NCBI GenBank assembly: GCA_002894665.1
Contig: NCRB01000001.1
Span: 1 to 64,000, forward strand
Direction: 5' to 3'
DNA length: 64,000 bases
From: Salinivenus iranica
GTDB lineage: Bacteria > Bacteroidota > Rhodothermia > Rhodothermales > Salinibacteraceae
Shown here in pieces: positions 8,525 to 17,485 of the stretch (positions are counted from its first letter, which is position 1; every line of letters starts with the position of its first letter). A program made the translations under genes and the position numbers. The notes under the pieces were generated by a model. The model saw only the letters and a program-made list of their open reading frames with translations. It made no database searches and was not told the origin of the DNA.

Positions 8525-9601
8525 ATGTCGACGTATCCGCACCACGTACTGACAACGGCCCTGGCGGGGCTGCGAAGCCGAGTGGGGGTCGTCTGTCTGC
8601 TCATGCTGGCCGGATGGGGCATGGGGAGCCCGTCGGTCGGCCAGGAGGTGGGCGCCGGGGCCTTTGCGCGCATGGGGTTTGATGCACGCGGCGTGTCGTT
8701 GGGCAACGCGCAGGTGGCGGACCCCTCTGCCGACGTGGCGCCGTACTACAATCCCGCCCTGCTTTCCTCGGCTTCCGGGCAGCGCGTATCCGCCTCCGCC
8801 GCGGTGCTCTCCTACGACCGCCAGTTGCAGTCGCTTGAGTTCACGACGCCCCTCGGGCCCAGCGCGGGGGCGGGCCTTAGCCTCATCCATGCGGGGGTGA
8901 CCGGCATCGACGGCCGCAACGCGGACGGCGTGCACACGGAAACGCTGTCGACCGATGAGTTTGCGCTGTCGCTTTCGTTCGGAAACGCGTTTGCGGAGTG
9001 GCTGTCGGTGGGCGCGGCCTTCACATTGTATCAGAGCGAGATCGCCCCGGACGTGGATCCGGCACGCGGGATTGGGGTCGACCTTGCCGTGGCCTCGCAG
9101 GTGACGGACCGGCTGCACCTGGCGGCGGCGGTGTCCGACCTCCTCGCGAAGTACGAGTGGAATACCGCCTCGACGGGGGGGCGGGGCACGACCGACCGAT
9201 TTCCGGTGCGCGTGCGAGTGGGGGGCAGCTACACGCTGCAGGACGGCCGCTTTCGGCTGCTGGGCGAGGTGGAGTCGCGCCTCCTGGGGCGGGATCGACG
9301 GCGGACGGATCGAGTGGTGCCGACCACGGCAGGGCCCCAGCAGCGCACCCGAACCGAGAGCGTTCTCCTGCATGGCCTGCGGGCCCGCGTGGGGGCCGAG
9401 TATCAGCCCCTCGAGGTGCTTACGCTGCGTGGAGGGGTGGACCGACTCGGCGTCGGGGGCGGCGACGGGCTGCGGCCGAGTGCCGGCTTTGGGCTTCGGC
9501 AGGAGGTGGGGACGCTGGACTTTCGGCTCAGCTATGGGGCGGCGCTGGAGCCGTACGTCCGATCCGTCATGCACTTGGGCACCCTGGAGCTTTTTCTCTG
9601 A
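8525..9601 (+). CDS. PorV/PorQ-family outer-membrane protein
   Basis: The 358-residue protein has a signal peptide and then GAGAFARMGFDARGVSLGNA and ADVAPYYNPALLSSASG, the hallmark N-terminal region of PorV/PorQ proteins (FadL-like barrels of type IX secretion). Alternating beta strands fill the remainder, ending in LEPYVRSVMHLGTLELFL. The frame is open to a TTG at 8501 that overlaps the previous stop; the ATG at 8525 starts a cleaner signal peptide and is preferred. It probably works with the secreted protein upstream. The other type IX genes are not in this window. Confidence 0.88.
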   Translation: MSTYPHHVLTTALAGLRSRVGVVCLLMLAGWGMGSPSVGQEVGAGAFARMGFDARGVSLGNAQVADPSADVAPYYNPALLSSASGQRVSASAAVLSYDRQLQSLEFTTPLGPSAGAGLSLIHAGVTGIDGRNADGVHTETLSTDEFALSLSFGNAFAEWLSVGAAFTLYQSEIAPDVDPARGIGVDLAVASQVTDRLHLAAAVSDLLAKYEWNTASTGGRGTTDRFPVRVRVGGSYTLQDGRFRLLGEVESRLLGRDRRRTDRVVPTTAGPQQRTRTESVLLHGLRARVGAEYQPLEVLTLRGGVDRLGVGGGDGLRPSAGFGLRQEVGTLDFRLSYGAALEPYVRSVMHLGTLELFL

Positions 9602-9617
9602 CCCTCCGCCGCGTTCG

Positions 9618-10403
9618 TCAGCCCAGCCCCCCGAGCGCCTGTCCGAGCGCCTCCAGCCCCCATCCCGACGCGCCCGTGCGAATGCGGAGCGCGGACCAGA
9701 AGTCGAGCAGCATCATCTGGGCGGCGTGGATGGGCACGGCAATCCAGAACGACCGGCAGCGCCACACCAGGGCGCCGAGGGCGATGCCCCCGACGATCGA
9801 GAGCAGGGCCTCGGGCCACGGCTTCGTCACGTGCAGCGCCGCGAACGGCAGCGCCTGTACGAAGATGGCGTAGAGGCCGAGCGTGGAGGCTGTCCCAAAG
9901 AGCACAAAGCCCCGCCACAGATACTCCCACCCCACCCAGTAGAAGAGAAAGAGGGCTTCGTAGAGGAGAAAAATGCCCCAGTGCTCGGCCGCTGGGCGAT
10001 GGTGGGGGTACTGCTGCTGGAACGCCGCCCCGTCGGACAGCACCCAGGTGCCCACCGCGACGAGTGGAAGGTAGAGGGCCGCGATGAGGGAGGCGAGGCG
10101 CCACTCGCCCAGCCCGAGCCCCATCTGCTTGGGGGTGTTCGAGAACAAGACGGAAAGGGCGACCGCCGGCAGCACGAACCCGAACAGGCCCTGTGTCCCG
10201 AACCACCAGCCCCAGGCGCCCAACCCTTCCCACGCGGCCGGCAGCATCCACGTGAGGTGCTCGCGAAAGAATGCGCGCCCGCCGAGCGTAAATTGTAGAA
10301 CGACCATGACGGCCGCAAACGTAAGCACGAAGGCGGTTTGCGGGTCGAGCGAGTGGAGGGCGGTGCGAAGCCGAGTCCACTCGTCGCGAAGGGGCGAGCG
10401 CAT
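9618..10403 (-). CDS. CPBP-family intramembrane metalloprotease
   Basis: A 261-residue protein with about seven hydrophobic segments. The CPBP (CAAX protease and bacteriocin processing) pattern is present: WEYLWRGF in place of the EE..xR motif, FAALHVTKPWPE with the conserved His, and HAAQMMLLDFW with the second His. Members cleave or process membrane peptides or are proposed immunity factors. In this protein the first Glu pair is only Glu-Tyr. It converges tail-to-tail with the PorV-like gene (16 bp apart). The ATG at 10403 is preferred over a TTG two codons earlier. Confidence 0.88.
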   Translation of the reverse strand: MRSPLRDEWTRLRTALHSLDPQTAFVLTFAAVMVVLQFTLGGRAFFREHLTWMLPAAWEGLGAWGWWFGTQGLFGFVLPAVALSVLFSNTPKQMGLGLGEWRLASLIAALYLPLVAVGTWVLSDGAAFQQQYPHHRPAAEHWGIFLLYEALFLFYWVGWEYLWRGFVLFGTASTLGLYAIFVQALPFAALHVTKPWPEALLSIVGGIALGALVWRCRSFWIAVPIHAAQMMLLDFWSALRIRTGASGWGLEALGQALGGLG

Positions 10404-10461
10404 GGGCAAGGGGCACTGTGGAAAGGCAGTCGACGGAGGGGGGCGTCCCCGGCTCGCGTCG

Positions 10462-13071
10462 TCAGGGCGATTCGGCTGGGGGAGAGGCAGAGGCGCCGGG
10501 CTCGGGAGACACGAAGCGGGCCAGGAATTCGTAGAGCCGGACCAGCTGGTCGCGTCGGGGGGCGGGGCCCCGGTCGGCGTACCGCGCGTATTCGACGGGA
10601 CGGTTCAGGGCGCGGAGTTGGCCGTACGCGGTGGGGGCGTCGGCGCCGGGGACCGGGGCGGACGCGGCGCCCTGCATGAGGAGGAGCGGGGTGCGGACGC
10701 GGTCCAGGTGCGAGACAGGGGCACTCTCGTGAAGCGCCGTGCGCGGGGAGAGCATTGTATCGGACGGGACGGCGACCGTGTCCGAGAGCGTCGAATCCCG
10801 GGCGAGGGCGCCGGGAGAGGGCCCGTCCCAGGGCCCGCCGCCAAACTGGTCGGGGAGCAAGGGAGCCGTGGCGCGGTGGGTCAGGAGCGAGGGCAGCGCA
10901 TAGACCCCGTCTTGTGCGACGGCGGCGCGGTACTCATCCGTGTGGGCGAGGCCCCACACCGTGAGGGACGCGCCGTACCCGTGTCCGGCCAGGGCCCGAC
11001 GGGCTCCGTCGACCCAGGACCGTGACGCTGCGGAGTCCGCGACCGCCTGCACGTCGCCAAAGGGGCCGGCGCCCCAGTCCCGATAGTTGGCGCGGCGGTA
11101 GGCTGCGCCCCGCCCTGCGGATCCCCGCGGCCACGCCTCGACGACCGCCAGGCCCTGCGCCGCGAGGTAGTGCCGCTCGAACCACGCATGGGCGGGCGTG
11201 GGGCGCGACAGGGCGGACGGGCCGCCCCGTAGAAGGACGAGGAGAGGGGCGCGCAGGGAGTCGGCAAACGGGGTGGGCTGCGTGAGGCGGCCCGGAACCG
11301 AGAGGCTGTCGTGGGACACCGTGAGGGCGGTAGACGATGCCAATCGGCGATCGTCCAGCCACGCGTTGTGGCGAGACAGGCGCTGTTCGTTGCCGAAGCT
11401 GACGGTGTTGCTATACAGCTCAGAGGGGGAGGAGGCATCCGCGGCGGCGTACACCGCGAGGGCGTCGGTCACGTCCACGGCCCGGATGCGACGCGAGGCG
11501 GCCGTCGTCCGTTCGTGGGGCACCGACCGGACCATGGTGGAGTCGAGCGCAAATGTGTCGCGGGAGGCTGAGCGATCGGTGTCAAGGGTGGGAGCGTCGG
11601 CCCGCCCGTCAGAACCCGCCGTGGTGTCGGGGGAGGCAAAGGGAGAGAAGCGATAGAGCGGGCGTCCGGTGCCGCTGGGGGCCGTTGCGTACAGGTACCA
11701 GCCATCGGGAGACCACTGGAGCGTGCGCACGTCGCGGTCAAAATCGCCCGTGATTAGCTGCGGGTCCGAGCGCCCGTCCAGCGAAAAGAGCCCAATCTCG
11801 GTCTGGGCGTAGCTGGGAGCGTCGACGGACTGGGCCCGGAAGGCGAGGGTGTTGCCGTCGCTCGTCACGCGGGGCGTCCGGAGCGTATGCCCTTCAATGG
11901 AGAGGACGCGCTGGATGCGGGGGCGGTCGAGGGCCGTCACGTACAGGTTGTGGGGTCCGGCCGAGTCGCGTTGGCCAATCGGGGCCGGGCCACTGACGAC
12001 GATCTGGTTGCCGCCGGGAAGCCACACGGCCTCGCCCATCGAGCGGTACCCCTGCGTCACAGGCTGGGGCGTCGGAGGGGACGGAGTGCCTCGGTCCGCG
12101 GCGTGCGGCACCTCCACGGCGAAGTAGTGGCGATAGGTGCGCGACGACTCATTCGGGAAGGCCTCGCCCGCGGAGACGGCGGGCGCGCCGGCGTGGGACT
12201 GGTCGAGCCAGCGTCGTCGCTGGAAGAGATCCCCGTCCGGGGTCGCCGCCGTGTCGCTTCGAATGGGAATCGTCGTTGTGTCGGGGCGGAGGCGGAGGGA
12301 TTCGAAGACCGCGCGCAGGCTATCGGACGACAGGGCGCGGAGGCTGTCGGTGGGGAGGGCGTGCAAGCTGTCGGGGCCGCGGAGGGAGCGCAGCGAGTCG
12401 CCGGGGAGCGGCCGGTCCTGCGCGTCCAGTTCGAGCGTGTCGACGGGACCGAGGGTTTGCGTGTCCCGAAGCACCAGGAGGGACCGTGTGGGCGGGGGAC
12501 GGGTGGTGTCCTGCACGCTGCGCCCCGGACGGTGGGCGGGACGGGGCCGGGCGCTCGCGCGACGGACGGCAGCCTCCGGCAGCCGGCTGGCAAACAGAAT
12601 GTGATCGCCCTGAGGGCTCCACTGCGGCTGGGTGGCGCCGTGGGGCGTGTGGGTGACCTGGTAGGGCTCTCCGCCTTCCAGCGACAACACGAAGATCTGG
12701 GGCGTGCCCTTTACGGGGCGGACAAATGCAATCCGGGCTCCGTCAGGGCCCCAGGTGGGATGGGTCGCCCCGCGGGGAGAGCGTGTGAGGAGCCGCGGGT
12801 CTCCCCGTCCGGTTAAGGGCGCGACGTGCAGCTGCGTACGCGTCGCCGCCCCGTCGGGGGCCGAGCGGCGGACGGTGTAGGCGGCCCGGCGGCCGGTCGG
12901 GGAAATCGTGACCTCGTGGATGGTGCGGACCTTGAACAGGTCGCTGGCCTGGAGGGACGAGGGGGCGTCCGAGGGGCTCTGCTGAGCCGTGGCTGGAAGG
13001 GCCCCGAAGAGGAGCAGCGCCACTGCGAGCAGAAGCTCCCGAGACGAAATGGACGGAATACACGAGGCCAT
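10462..13071 (-). CDS. S9 (prolyl oligopeptidase/DPP IV)-like exported protein lacking the catalytic triad
   Basis: The 869-residue precursor has a signal peptide (cleavage near ATAQQ). WD40/PD40-type propeller blades follow, with repeated 'W.PDG..I.F' motifs such as PTWGPDGARIAFV and PQWSPQGDHILF. The C-terminal 250 residues align with the S9 alpha/beta-hydrolase domain, but all three catalytic positions are changed. The nucleophile elbow reads GHGYGAS (Gly 698 for Ser), the Asp site reads QGAAS (Ser 804), and the His site reads DRGPAP (Pro 836). A Ser/Asp/Leu-rich insert with repeated DSLR motifs lies in the propeller. It is more likely a binding or scaffold protein than a peptidase. The ATG at 13071 opens the signal peptide. 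Confidence 0.9.
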   Translation of the reverse strand: MASCIPSISSRELLLAVALLLFGALPATAQQSPSDAPSSLQASDLFKVRTIHEVTISPTGRRAAYTVRRSAPDGAATRTQLHVAPLTGRGDPRLLTRSPRGATHPTWGPDGARIAFVRPVKGTPQIFVLSLEGGEPYQVTHTPHGATQPQWSPQGDHILFASRLPEAAVRRASARPRPAHRPGRSVQDTTRPPPTRSLLVLRDTQTLGPVDTLELDAQDRPLPGDSLRSLRGPDSLHALPTDSLRALSSDSLRAVFESLRLRPDTTTIPIRSDTAATPDGDLFQRRRWLDQSHAGAPAVSAGEAFPNESSRTYRHYFAVEVPHAADRGTPSPPTPQPVTQGYRSMGEAVWLPGGNQIVVSGPAPIGQRDSAGPHNLYVTALDRPRIQRVLSIEGHTLRTPRVTSDGNTLAFRAQSVDAPSYAQTEIGLFSLDGRSDPQLITGDFDRDVRTLQWSPDGWYLYATAPSGTGRPLYRFSPFASPDTTAGSDGRADAPTLDTDRSASRDTFALDSTMVRSVPHERTTAASRRIRAVDVTDALAVYAAADASSPSELYSNTVSFGNEQRLSRHNAWLDDRRLASSTALTVSHDSLSVPGRLTQPTPFADSLRAPLLVLLRGGPSALSRPTPAHAWFERHYLAAQGLAVVEAWPRGSAGRGAAYRRANYRDWGAGPFGDVQAVADSAASRSWVDGARRALAGHGYGASLTVWGLAHTDEYRAAVAQDGVYALPSLLTHRATAPLLPDQFGGGPWDGPSPGALARDSTLSDTVAVPSDTMLSPRTALHESAPVSHLDRVRTPLLLMQGAASAPVPGADAPTAYGQLRALNRPVEYARYADRGPAPRRDQLVRLYEFLARFVSPEPGASASPPAESP

Positions 13072-13090
13072 GGGGCGGAGGAGGTTGCGG

Positions 13091-13813
13091 TTAAGGCACG
13101 AGGGTGATGCCGGCGTGGAAGAGGTGCGAGTCCATCCCGGGGTTGACCTCTCCACGGAAGCCGTTGGACAGGTGATGGTATCGGTACCCCACCGACAGGA
13201 TGGTTTGCGTCGTGAGGCTGATTTGCAGTCCGGCCCCGGCGTCCACCATGAAATTGATTCGTTCGCCCCGCCCGTCGGGCAGGGCGCGATGGAAGAACAG
13301 CGCCCCGGTGCTGCCGGCGATGTACGGCTCGACGGGCGCATCGAGCCGGTAGTTGAGCCGAAGGCCGATGGGCGCGATCCCGACCCCGTAGGTTGTAATC
13401 CCGTCCGTAAAGACGGTGCGGTCACTCAGCGAGGTCTGCGGCACAGTGCCCCCCGGAATGGAGACGGCCACCACGGGCAGGAGGTCGATCAGGTAGGTGT
13501 ACGTCAGCCCACCGGTGCGTTCGCTGCCGGGGCTGGGGGCCAGGCGGCGGTGGTACCGAAGGCCCAGCATGCCGATGGAGCTCCGGGGAATTTTTCCGAT
13601 GAGCCGCCCGTTGAGGGCCGTGCCCCCAATCCACAGGCTGATTCGATTCCAGGAGGACGGGAGGCGGGACGGAGAAGTCGACGCCGTCTGAAGGGAGTCA
13701 CCCGTCGCGTAGGCCTTGGGCGACGGGTCTTCGGGGTGGGCCGCACCCGGCTGGGCGGCCAGGAGCCCAAGGCCGCCCACGAGCAACAGAATGATGAAGA
13801 GTCGAACCGTCAT
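13091..13813 (-). CDS. Outer-membrane beta-barrel protein
   Basis: The 240-residue protein has an N-terminal signal peptide (LFIILLLVGGLGLLAAQPGAA). After a short linker, alternating amphipathic strands follow, such as LGLRYHRRLAPS, RLNYRLDAPVEPYIAG and MDSHLFHAGITLVP. This is the layout of small OmpA/OmpX-type or opacity-type barrels of 8-10 strands. No ligand is evident. It ends 20 bp before the S9-like gene on the same strand, and the two could share a transcript. The ATG at 13813 is chosen as the signal-peptide start. Confidence 0.82.
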   Translation of the reverse strand: MTVRLFIILLLVGGLGLLAAQPGAAHPEDPSPKAYATGDSLQTASTSPSRLPSSWNRISLWIGGTALNGRLIGKIPRSSIGMLGLRYHRRLAPSPGSERTGGLTYTYLIDLLPVVAVSIPGGTVPQTSLSDRTVFTDGITTYGVGIAPIGLRLNYRLDAPVEPYIAGSTGALFFHRALPDGRGERINFMVDAGAGLQISLTTQTILSVGYRYHHLSNGFRGEVNPGMDSHLFHAGITLVP

Positions 13814-14014
13814 GCTGCACGTGCGACGACGTCTCAAGACAATCGGGGAACGCAGGATGGGCGGGCGCATCCCAAGCCCATCCAGGTAGAGGCAAAGGAC
13901 GGACAAGTTCGTCGGGTCTTTAGATCCTCCTCGGCCCTTGGGCGTGACACGAATGCAGGGGGGCGGACAAAGCACTCGGGTCGGTCACCGCTTTTCTCAG
14001 GTACATACGCCCAC

Positions 14015-14788
14015 ATGAATCTGCATTACAAGAAATACGGGGCGGACGGTCCTCCCTTGCTCGTTCTTCACGGGCTTCTCGGGTCGCGCGGAAACTGGCA
14101 CACGCTGTGCCGCACGACGTTTCGAGACGTGGCCACCACGTACGCGATCGACCAGCGAAACCACGGGCGTTCCCCGCACACCGATCGGATCGACTATCCG
14201 ACCATGGCGGCCGACGTGCGGTCGTTCCTGTCCCGGCACGACCTGGGGGCCGCCGCCCTTCTCGGGCACTCGATGGGGGGAAAGACGGCGATGCAGGCCG
14301 CGCTCAGCTACCCGGAGCGCGTCGACCGGCTGGTTGTGGTCGACATGGCGCCGCGGGCCTACTCGCCCACCCATCAGGATCTGCTGAAGGCCCTCGCCCG
14401 AATCGACCCGACGGCGTACGACGACCGCGACGCCATTGACGAGGCGCTGGCCGACGACGTGCCGTCGTGGCCCATCCGGCAGTTCCTCCTCAAAAACCTT
14501 TACTACGACGGCGACCAGTATTCCTGGCAGATGAACCTGGAGGCCATCCGGGCGCACTACGACGACCTCCTCGCCCCCGTCGCGGCGGACGGCCGGACGT
14601 ACGACGGCCCGGCCCTGTTCGTCCGCGGCGGAGCGTCGGGCTACGTGGCCGACGCGGACCGGGACAAGATTCGGGCCCTCTTTCCCCAGGCCCGGATCGA
14701 AACCATCGAGGGGGCGGGGCACTGGGTGCACGCCGACGCGCCCGACGCGCTGGCGGACCTGGTGACCGGCTTTCTGGCCTCCGATTGA
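14015..14788 (+). CDS. Alpha/beta-hydrolase, YbfF-like esterase
   Basis: The 257-residue cytoplasmic hydrolase has the oxyanion motif LVLHGLLGSRGNW (16-28), a nucleophile elbow GHSMGG with Ser 86, and the DQRNHGRSPH motif. The late ALFVRGGASGYV and GAGHWVHADAPDAL segments carry the catalytic acid region and His. This layout matches YbfF-type acyl esterases. The true substrate is unknown. It is divergent from the outer-membrane barrel gene across a 201-bp spacer that should hold both promoters. Confidence 0.9.
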   Translation: MNLHYKKYGADGPPLLVLHGLLGSRGNWHTLCRTTFRDVATTYAIDQRNHGRSPHTDRIDYPTMAADVRSFLSRHDLGAAALLGHSMGGKTAMQAALSYPERVDRLVVVDMAPRAYSPTHQDLLKALARIDPTAYDDRDAIDEALADDVPSWPIRQFLLKNLYYDGDQYSWQMNLEAIRAHYDDLLAPVAADGRTYDGPALFVRGGASGYVADADRDKIRALFPQARIETIEGAGHWVHADAPDALADLVTGFLASD

Positions 14789-14834
14789 CGCGGCGGGGCG
14801 GCTCGTACTCTCTTTCAAACAGACGCTGTGTGCT

Positions 14835-15647
14835 ATGGACTTTGGACTGACGGATCGAGTGGCTTTCGTTGCGGGGGCCAGCAAGGGGCTGGGCCGGGCC
14901 GCCGCGCGGGAGCTGGCCCAGGAAGGGGCGAAGGTGGCCCTCTGCTCGCGGGATCGGGAGCGCATCACGGCCGCTGCTCGCAGCCTGTCCGACGAGGACA
15001 ACATCACGGAGGATCAGGTGCTGCCCCTCGTCTGCGACGTGACCGACGAGGCCGCCGTCGACGCGGCGATCGAAGAGACGGTCGACACGTTCGGGGCGCT
15101 CCACGTGCTCGTCACGAATGCGGGCGGGCCCCCGTCGGGCCGGGCCACCGACGTCTCGCGAGACGAGTATCGAGAGGCCCTGGAGCTCAACCTCATGAGC
15201 ACCGTGACGCTGTGCGACGCCGCCCTGCCGCACCTGCGCACCGCGGCGGCGACGGACGACCACGCCCGCATCATCATGACGACGAGCGTGTCGGCCAAGC
15301 AGCCCATTCCGTCGCTCGCCCTTTCCAACACGGCGCGCGCCGGGGTGCAGGGGTACGCCAAAAGCCTGGCCGCGGACGTGGGCGCGAGCGGCATTACCGT
15401 CAACACCGTCCTCCCTGGGTACACCCGCACCGATCGGCTGGAGGATCTGGCCGATGAGATTCAGGAGCGAACGGGGCAGTCGCGGGACGAGATTGAATCG
15501 GACTGGGCCGATCAGAACGCCCTCCCCCGCATCGGCGAGCCGGAAGAGTTTGCCGCCGCGGTGGCGTTTTTGGCGAGTGCGCGGGCCGGGTACGTGACGG
15601 GCACTGCATTTCCGGTGGACGGGGGACGAGGCAAGCACCTGCTGTAG
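14835..15647 (+). CDS. Short-chain dehydrogenase/reductase (FabG-like, atypical active site)
   Basis: A Rossmann-fold SDR of 270 residues with the cofactor loop GASKGLGRA (14-22), the NAG motif at 95-97 and the ITVNTVLPGYTRTD segment. In classical SDRs the active-site pair is YxxxK. Here the matching position reads SNTAR (164-168), so Tyr is Ser and Lys is Arg, while the preceding catalytic Ser (TTSVS) is kept. A known FabG-like branch shows the same substitution, so it may be family-normal. It starts 46 bp after the esterase. Calling it fabG itself would be unsafe. Confidence 0.88.
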   Translation: MDFGLTDRVAFVAGASKGLGRAAARELAQEGAKVALCSRDRERITAAARSLSDEDNITEDQVLPLVCDVTDEAAVDAAIEETVDTFGALHVLVTNAGGPPSGRATDVSRDEYREALELNLMSTVTLCDAALPHLRTAAATDDHARIIMTTSVSAKQPIPSLALSNTARAGVQGYAKSLAADVGASGITVNTVLPGYTRTDRLEDLADEIQERTGQSRDEIESDWADQNALPRIGEPEEFAAAVAFLASARAGYVTGTAFPVDGGRGKHLL

Positions 15648-15661
15648 CGGCCACGCCCGGT

Positions 15662-16660
15662 TCACGCCTCCAGAAAGGAGTCGAGTGCCTCGAGGCACGG
15701 GGCGGGCGCCTCCCAGTGCGGCATCAGGCCGCCCGGCAGCAGAGTGTGCCGGAGAGGATCCAGGTCGCGGGTGAGGAGGTCGGGCAGCAAGTCGAACTGC
15801 TGAACCGTGGGGCCTGGGCGCTTGGGGAGCAGGAGGAGGGTGGGGCGGTACAGCCGGGCGTACACGTCGCGCGCTACGTCGTCGAGAAACAGGGAGCCGT
15901 CGACGAACCGGCGCGGCGCCCGGTGCGCGCCCCGGGCCTGCGCGGTGGTGTGGGCGTAGTCGATCAGGTCCTGGGGGACGGCGTTCGCGTCCAAAAACAC
16001 CTGGCGTTCGTAGTAGTCCCGGAGCGAGGCGCGGCGCGTCAGCCGATAGAACAGCAGCTCGAAGGCGCCCGTGTGACCCGCCAGGGACAGGCCCAGCCGC
16101 CCCAGCGCCGAGGGGCCCCGGCTGCTCGAGAAGCCGGTTGGGGACAGTAGGGCCAGGCGGCGGACGTGCGGGGCGGCCTGGAGGCCCGCGTGCGCCGCGT
16201 ACTCAGCCCCGAGCGACAGGCCCACGAGGTCGGCGGGGCCGTCCACGACCTCGGTGAGCACCTGGAACAGCTGGTGCCGGTACACCGCAGGACGATACGA
16301 GGCTGCAGTGCGGTCCGACCGGCCAAACCCGAGCCAGTCGATCGCGTAGAGCGGCCGGTCCGTCGTCTCGGCGAGGTGCTCGGCAATCGGCTTCATTTCG
16401 TAGCTTGAGGCGACCGCGTTGAAGCTGTGCAGAAGCACCACGGGGACGCCCCGTCCGGGCCGCTCGTAGTAGTGAATCGCGCCCCACGGGCTTTCGAGAA
16501 TGCCGGTGGACCACGCCAACGCCGGCGGAAGGGACAGTGGGGCGGGACGGCCCTGGCGCAGCCGCCACCGGAGGGCGGACAGGCCCGCGTAGGCGCCGCC
16601 CAGCAGGACCCCGCTTCCGAGGGCGAGGCGGGACCACGAGGGGGAGGAGGACGAAGACAT
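15662..16660 (-). CDS. Alpha/beta-hydrolase, membrane-associated N terminus
   Basis: The 332-residue protein starts with a Ser-rich tail and a hydrophobic segment (about 11-30), so it is probably anchored to the membrane. The hydrolase core has VVLLHSFNAVASSY (74-87), the IDWLGFGRSD stretch, and the nucleophile elbow GLSLG (Ser 149). The C-terminal GGLMPHWEAPAPCLEALDSFL carries the His. This suits an esterase or haloalkane-dehalogenase-like family, with no clear substrate. It converges with the SDR gene (14 bp apart). Confidence 0.87.
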   Translation of the reverse strand: MSSSSSPSWSRLALGSGVLLGGAYAGLSALRWRLRQGRPAPLSLPPALAWSTGILESPWGAIHYYERPGRGVPVVLLHSFNAVASSYEMKPIAEHLAETTDRPLYAIDWLGFGRSDRTAASYRPAVYRHQLFQVLTEVVDGPADLVGLSLGAEYAAHAGLQAAPHVRRLALLSPTGFSSSRGPSALGRLGLSLAGHTGAFELLFYRLTRRASLRDYYERQVFLDANAVPQDLIDYAHTTAQARGAHRAPRRFVDGSLFLDDVARDVYARLYRPTLLLLPKRPGPTVQQFDLLPDLLTRDLDPLRHTLLPGGLMPHWEAPAPCLEALDSFLEA

Positions 16661-16786
16661 AGCCGCGTCGAAAATCGGGGACGTAGACAGGAGGGTGTCT
16701 ACGCCTCATCCCGCCCGCCGTTCACACGCCGCGCGTCGGAACCCGTCTGCATCGGACGAGTGCAGCAGGCTCGCAGGATGCCCCAC

Positions 16787-16860
16787 GCCCCTGTAGTTCA
16801 ACCCGGACAGAACGGTGGCCTCCTAAGCCGCAAATCCTGGTTCGAGTCCAGGCAGGGGTG
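16787..16860 (+). tRNA. tRNA-Arg (anticodon CCU)
   Basis: A full cloverleaf can be drawn. The acceptor GCCCCTG (16787-16793) pairs with CAGGGGT (16853-16859), including one G-U pair. A D-arm GTTC/GAAC follows. The anticodon stem GTGGC/GCCGC encloses loop CTCCTAA with anticodon CCT. The variable loop is AAAT and the T-arm is CCTGG-TTCGAGT-CCAGG. G at 16860 is the discriminator. The CCA end is not encoded. It reads AGG codons. Confidence 0.95.
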
Positions 16861-16903
16861 CAGTTTGCGGGAGTCCATCCAGGATCGGATGTGCCTCGTC
16901 TCC

Positions 16904-17461
16904 TCACCGCCGGGACAGCTTCGCGTCGAGCCACTCCACAAGGGCACTGTCCGCGTCGTTTTCCTGGAGGTCGAGCAGCGTGCGATGAAGGGCGTACTCG
17001 AGCACGAGGGAGGAAGAGACCGCGGAGGTATACCGGGTGCTCACGACGGTGGCGGCCTGCTCCAGGTGTCGCTTGAGGTCGGCCCGGATGGCTCCGGCCG
17101 AGACGGGCTGGAGGGCCGGACTCGGGGTGGGAAGCTGCTCCGTGTCGCCGAGGCTGAGGTGGAGCTTTTGGGAGAGAGACGAGGCAGAGGGGGCGGCCGG
17201 CCGGGACGCCGTGGCACCCGGTGCGGACGACGCGGAGGGATCGGATGGGTCTGGGGCGCCCTCCATTTCCGAGGCCGACGAGGGCGAGGGCTCGGATGAT
17301 CCGTTGGAGGGAGCGGCCGGCGGCCCGGCCGGGGAGGCGGCGTCCTCTTCTGGAGAAGCCGATGGGTCCGCGTTGTAAAACGCCTCCCGATCGACGGACT
17401 GCATCCAGCTCGGAATCTCCGAATCAGACTTCGGTGGGGCGGTTGTGCACGTCTCAGACAT
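16904..17461 (-). CDS. Low-complexity partner protein encoded after parA
   Basis: The 185-residue acidic protein has a short N-terminal segment (SEIPSWMQSVDREAFYNAD), a long Ala/Ser/Pro/Glu-rich middle (about 33-100) that looks disordered, and a helical C-terminal third (GAIRADLKRHLEQAATVVST... to the end). It follows parA by 24 bp and is surely co-transcribed. ParA-type ATPases usually work with a partner that stimulates ATP hydrolysis, and this is the obvious candidate. It is not a recognisable ParB: no HTH or CTPase motif is seen. The architecture recalls McdB-type partners, but that is only an analogy. Confidence 0.78.
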   Translation of the reverse strand: MSETCTTAPPKSDSEIPSWMQSVDREAFYNADPSASPEEDAASPAGPPAAPSNGSSEPSPSSASEMEGAPDPSDPSASSAPGATASRPAAPSASSLSQKLHLSLGDTEQLPTPSPALQPVSAGAIRADLKRHLEQAATVVSTRYTSAVSSSLVLEYALHRTLLDLQENDADSALVEWLDAKLSRR

Positions 17462-17485
17462 AGCGGCAGGGGGGACGATGGAACG

